In this document: positions 62,445 to 64,000 of the stretch, in pieces
Layout of the letters: each line of letters begins with the position of its first letter
Position numbering within the stretch: position 1 is the first letter of the stretch
Source of the DNA: Lingula anatina
Lineage: Eukaryota; Brachiopoda; Lingulata; Lingulida; Lingulidae
Reading direction: 5' to 3'
Assembly: GCF_001039355.2 (NCBI RefSeq)
Contig: NW_019774180.1
Span: forward strand, 1,355,632 to 1,419,631
DNA length: 64,000 bases
The notes under the pieces: generated by a model
Databases searched by the model: none
Told to the model about the DNA's origin: nothing
What the model saw: only the letters and a program-made list of their open reading frames with translations
Position numbers and translations under genes: made by a program

Positions 62445-62657
62445 AGGCTCATTCCCAACAAAACTTATCTTTCAACATAGATTGGCCAAACTCTGCAGGA
62501 ACTCTCAATAAATGCAATCAGATTTACAGATTAACATGCCTCCTTCTTCCATTGAACAAGAGCTAGGTGTGTTAATCTGTTACATCTGACTGCATTCAGC
62601 ATGAGTCCCCTTGAGGTTGGATTGATGTAGAACGATAGTTTCATTGGGATTGAGTCC
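62445..62657. mobile_element. Fold-back MITE (213 bp, TSD TAA)
   Basis: Ends AGGCTCATTCCCAAC and (complement) GGACTCAATCCCAAT, flanked by TAA on both sides (62442-62444, 62658-62660). Same subfamily as 47872. Confidence 0.83.
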
Positions 62658-64000
62658 TAAAATTCATGGTGGATCCCAGCTGCACAAAAGGTGGCACCAC
62701 TGGACCCAGTGGAACACGTCAAATGCTTCTTCATTACTGTAAAAAGTGTCCAATTTGAAATCAATGGAGGTAATGAGGGAGCTGTAGATAAAGACCACAT
62801 ACATATTAGTTCCAGAATCTCTATCATTTTAGAGGATGTGTGACGTCCATGAGTTTAAGAAAATCATTAAGAAAAATTAATGCTTCTTTTATTAGCTTCG
62901 TATTACAGTGCTTGTGCCTTGCCGTTAAGATGGGTCTAATTGGGAGATTAGAACATTGGAGCAAGACTGTGAATTGAGTTAATTTGATTCACAAAGGCAC
63001 TGCTTGCGTGCATTAAGTATATAATTATGAATAATCTTAGGCAATAAATTTGCAATTGTCCTTTCCCCTAGCATGTCTTCACATATAGAATAGTACTTTA
63101 ACTGTGGAAAAAATTCTAGTAAATGCCTTAAGTTTCTGTTTTGTGGTGTACATGTACTTTAAAAGTTTTGTGATGGAAATCTTAGTAAGGGTGATTAATT
63201 TTTTTTTTTTCGATAGAACATATACGATAATTATAAAACACAAGTTAAAATGTTTTCATACCATTAGGTTATAGCCAACCTGGATGTAAGCTTTCATCAG
63301 ACTGATTTGAGCAGATGTTTTTTACTAACTGGCTGCTAGGAAGAATAACGGCAAGGACCAGGTAGATCAACCCCCCTGCCCATCCCCCACCCCTGTTTAT
63401 GGTTGGCAGGTAGCTAATGATCATTTTTCTTTATTTTGAAAGAGAAATGTTTTGAGTAATATAATTTTTATAGCTTATTTTTAATTACAAAGGTGTGTTT
63501 TCAGCTAATTGATAAACCAAACCATCAGATGATGTCATTAAAATAGTAATGATTTCTCATTGCTAATTTTGTTGCAAACGGATCAATAGTTTCCACAAAG
63601 CCTTATAGTACAAAAGCAGTAAAAAGAATAAACAAGGAGCTTAGATTTTGGTGAACGTCTGTGGAAGAAATGATGAAACATTTTAGAAGTACCATGGGAT
63701 AAAATTAGAAGAGCACTAATTAGAAAATTGATCAGTACCAAAGAAAAATATATAATTTGGTTGTGTCTTCATTTCTCAGTAGACCAACAGATAATAAAGG
63801 CTTTAGTTTTCTGTTCACTCCCTTGCTTATTAATCTGACCCCCTGATCAACAGGAGCAGGACAGCCAGCCAAATCATGGAGAGGTTCCAGAAGGGTATTG
63901 ACCCAGCGTGCCCCTGCAAAAATTTGTCTCATTTAACATTCACTTACGGTTCTCAATCTATTCTAGAACATTTGGTGTATTTTTTTACAGTTCTAATGTT
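62658..64000. other. Non-coding stretch to window end
   Basis: No gene, exon or repeat recognised. Probably still MLH1 intron 10, because no exon 11 was seen. Confidence 0.45.

Noticed and set aside
52000-64000. Search for MLH1 exon 11 (NVDVNVHPTKHEV region)
   Set aside because: No matching codons were found by reading the + strand, so it is probably outside the window. A splice-aware search could overturn this.

Overview
The window is eukaryotic nuclear DNA: AT-rich, intron-bearing, and crowded with microsatellites, fold-back elements and small DNA transposons. Tracts such as repeated acatgta, 'aaggtcaaaggtcaaggtcac' arrays and TWA-flanked fold-backs suit a heterozygous marine invertebrate (lophotrochozoan or invertebrate deuterostome), but the species cannot be fixed from the sequence. 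Only two protein-coding loci can be recognised with confidence.

Left part (1-17333): no recognisable gene; fold-back elements at 1558, 7981, 10583 and 15818, plus microsatellites. Centre (17334-26076): an 8.7 kb element bounded by about 150-bp imperfect terminal inverted repeats. It carries one intact spliced gene of about 1489 codons (exons 18908-21553 and 21740-23563, perhaps with a small 5' coding exon). The protein has paired Cys/His modules, a central block with spaced acidic residues, a FEN1/XPG-like 5'-nuclease domain with its acidic residues apparently complete, and a C-terminal tesmin/TSO1-like CXC domain. A second non-coding element (24276-25916) has inserted near its right end and made a 6-bp target duplication. 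This element is the best candidate for an undescribed mobile system.

Region 26077-34850 holds a partial second copy of the nested element and a ~145-bp tandem array whose units carry the nuclear-receptor DR1 motif. It also holds a 170-bp MITE split by 1.5 kb of foreign sequence, with the MITE's target duplication still visible on both outer sides. Region 34855-46988 is a ~6.1 kb block present twice in a row, each copy ending at a single N. The copies differ by SNPs and repeat lengths and look like two haplotypes joined end to end. Smaller examples sit at single Ns 29708 and 31588.

Right part (46991-64000): two exons of the DNA mismatch-repair gene MLH1 on the + strand (48960-49072 and 51786-51879), equal in length and phase to human exons 9 and 10, separated by an intron containing a 370-N gap with poly-G edges. 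The rest is probably MLH1 intron 10 with further fold-back elements. Eleven or so fold-back/TIR elements across the window share a GG/GA-N-CATTC-like terminus and 3-bp AT-rich target duplications, as expected of PIF/Harbinger-type MITEs.
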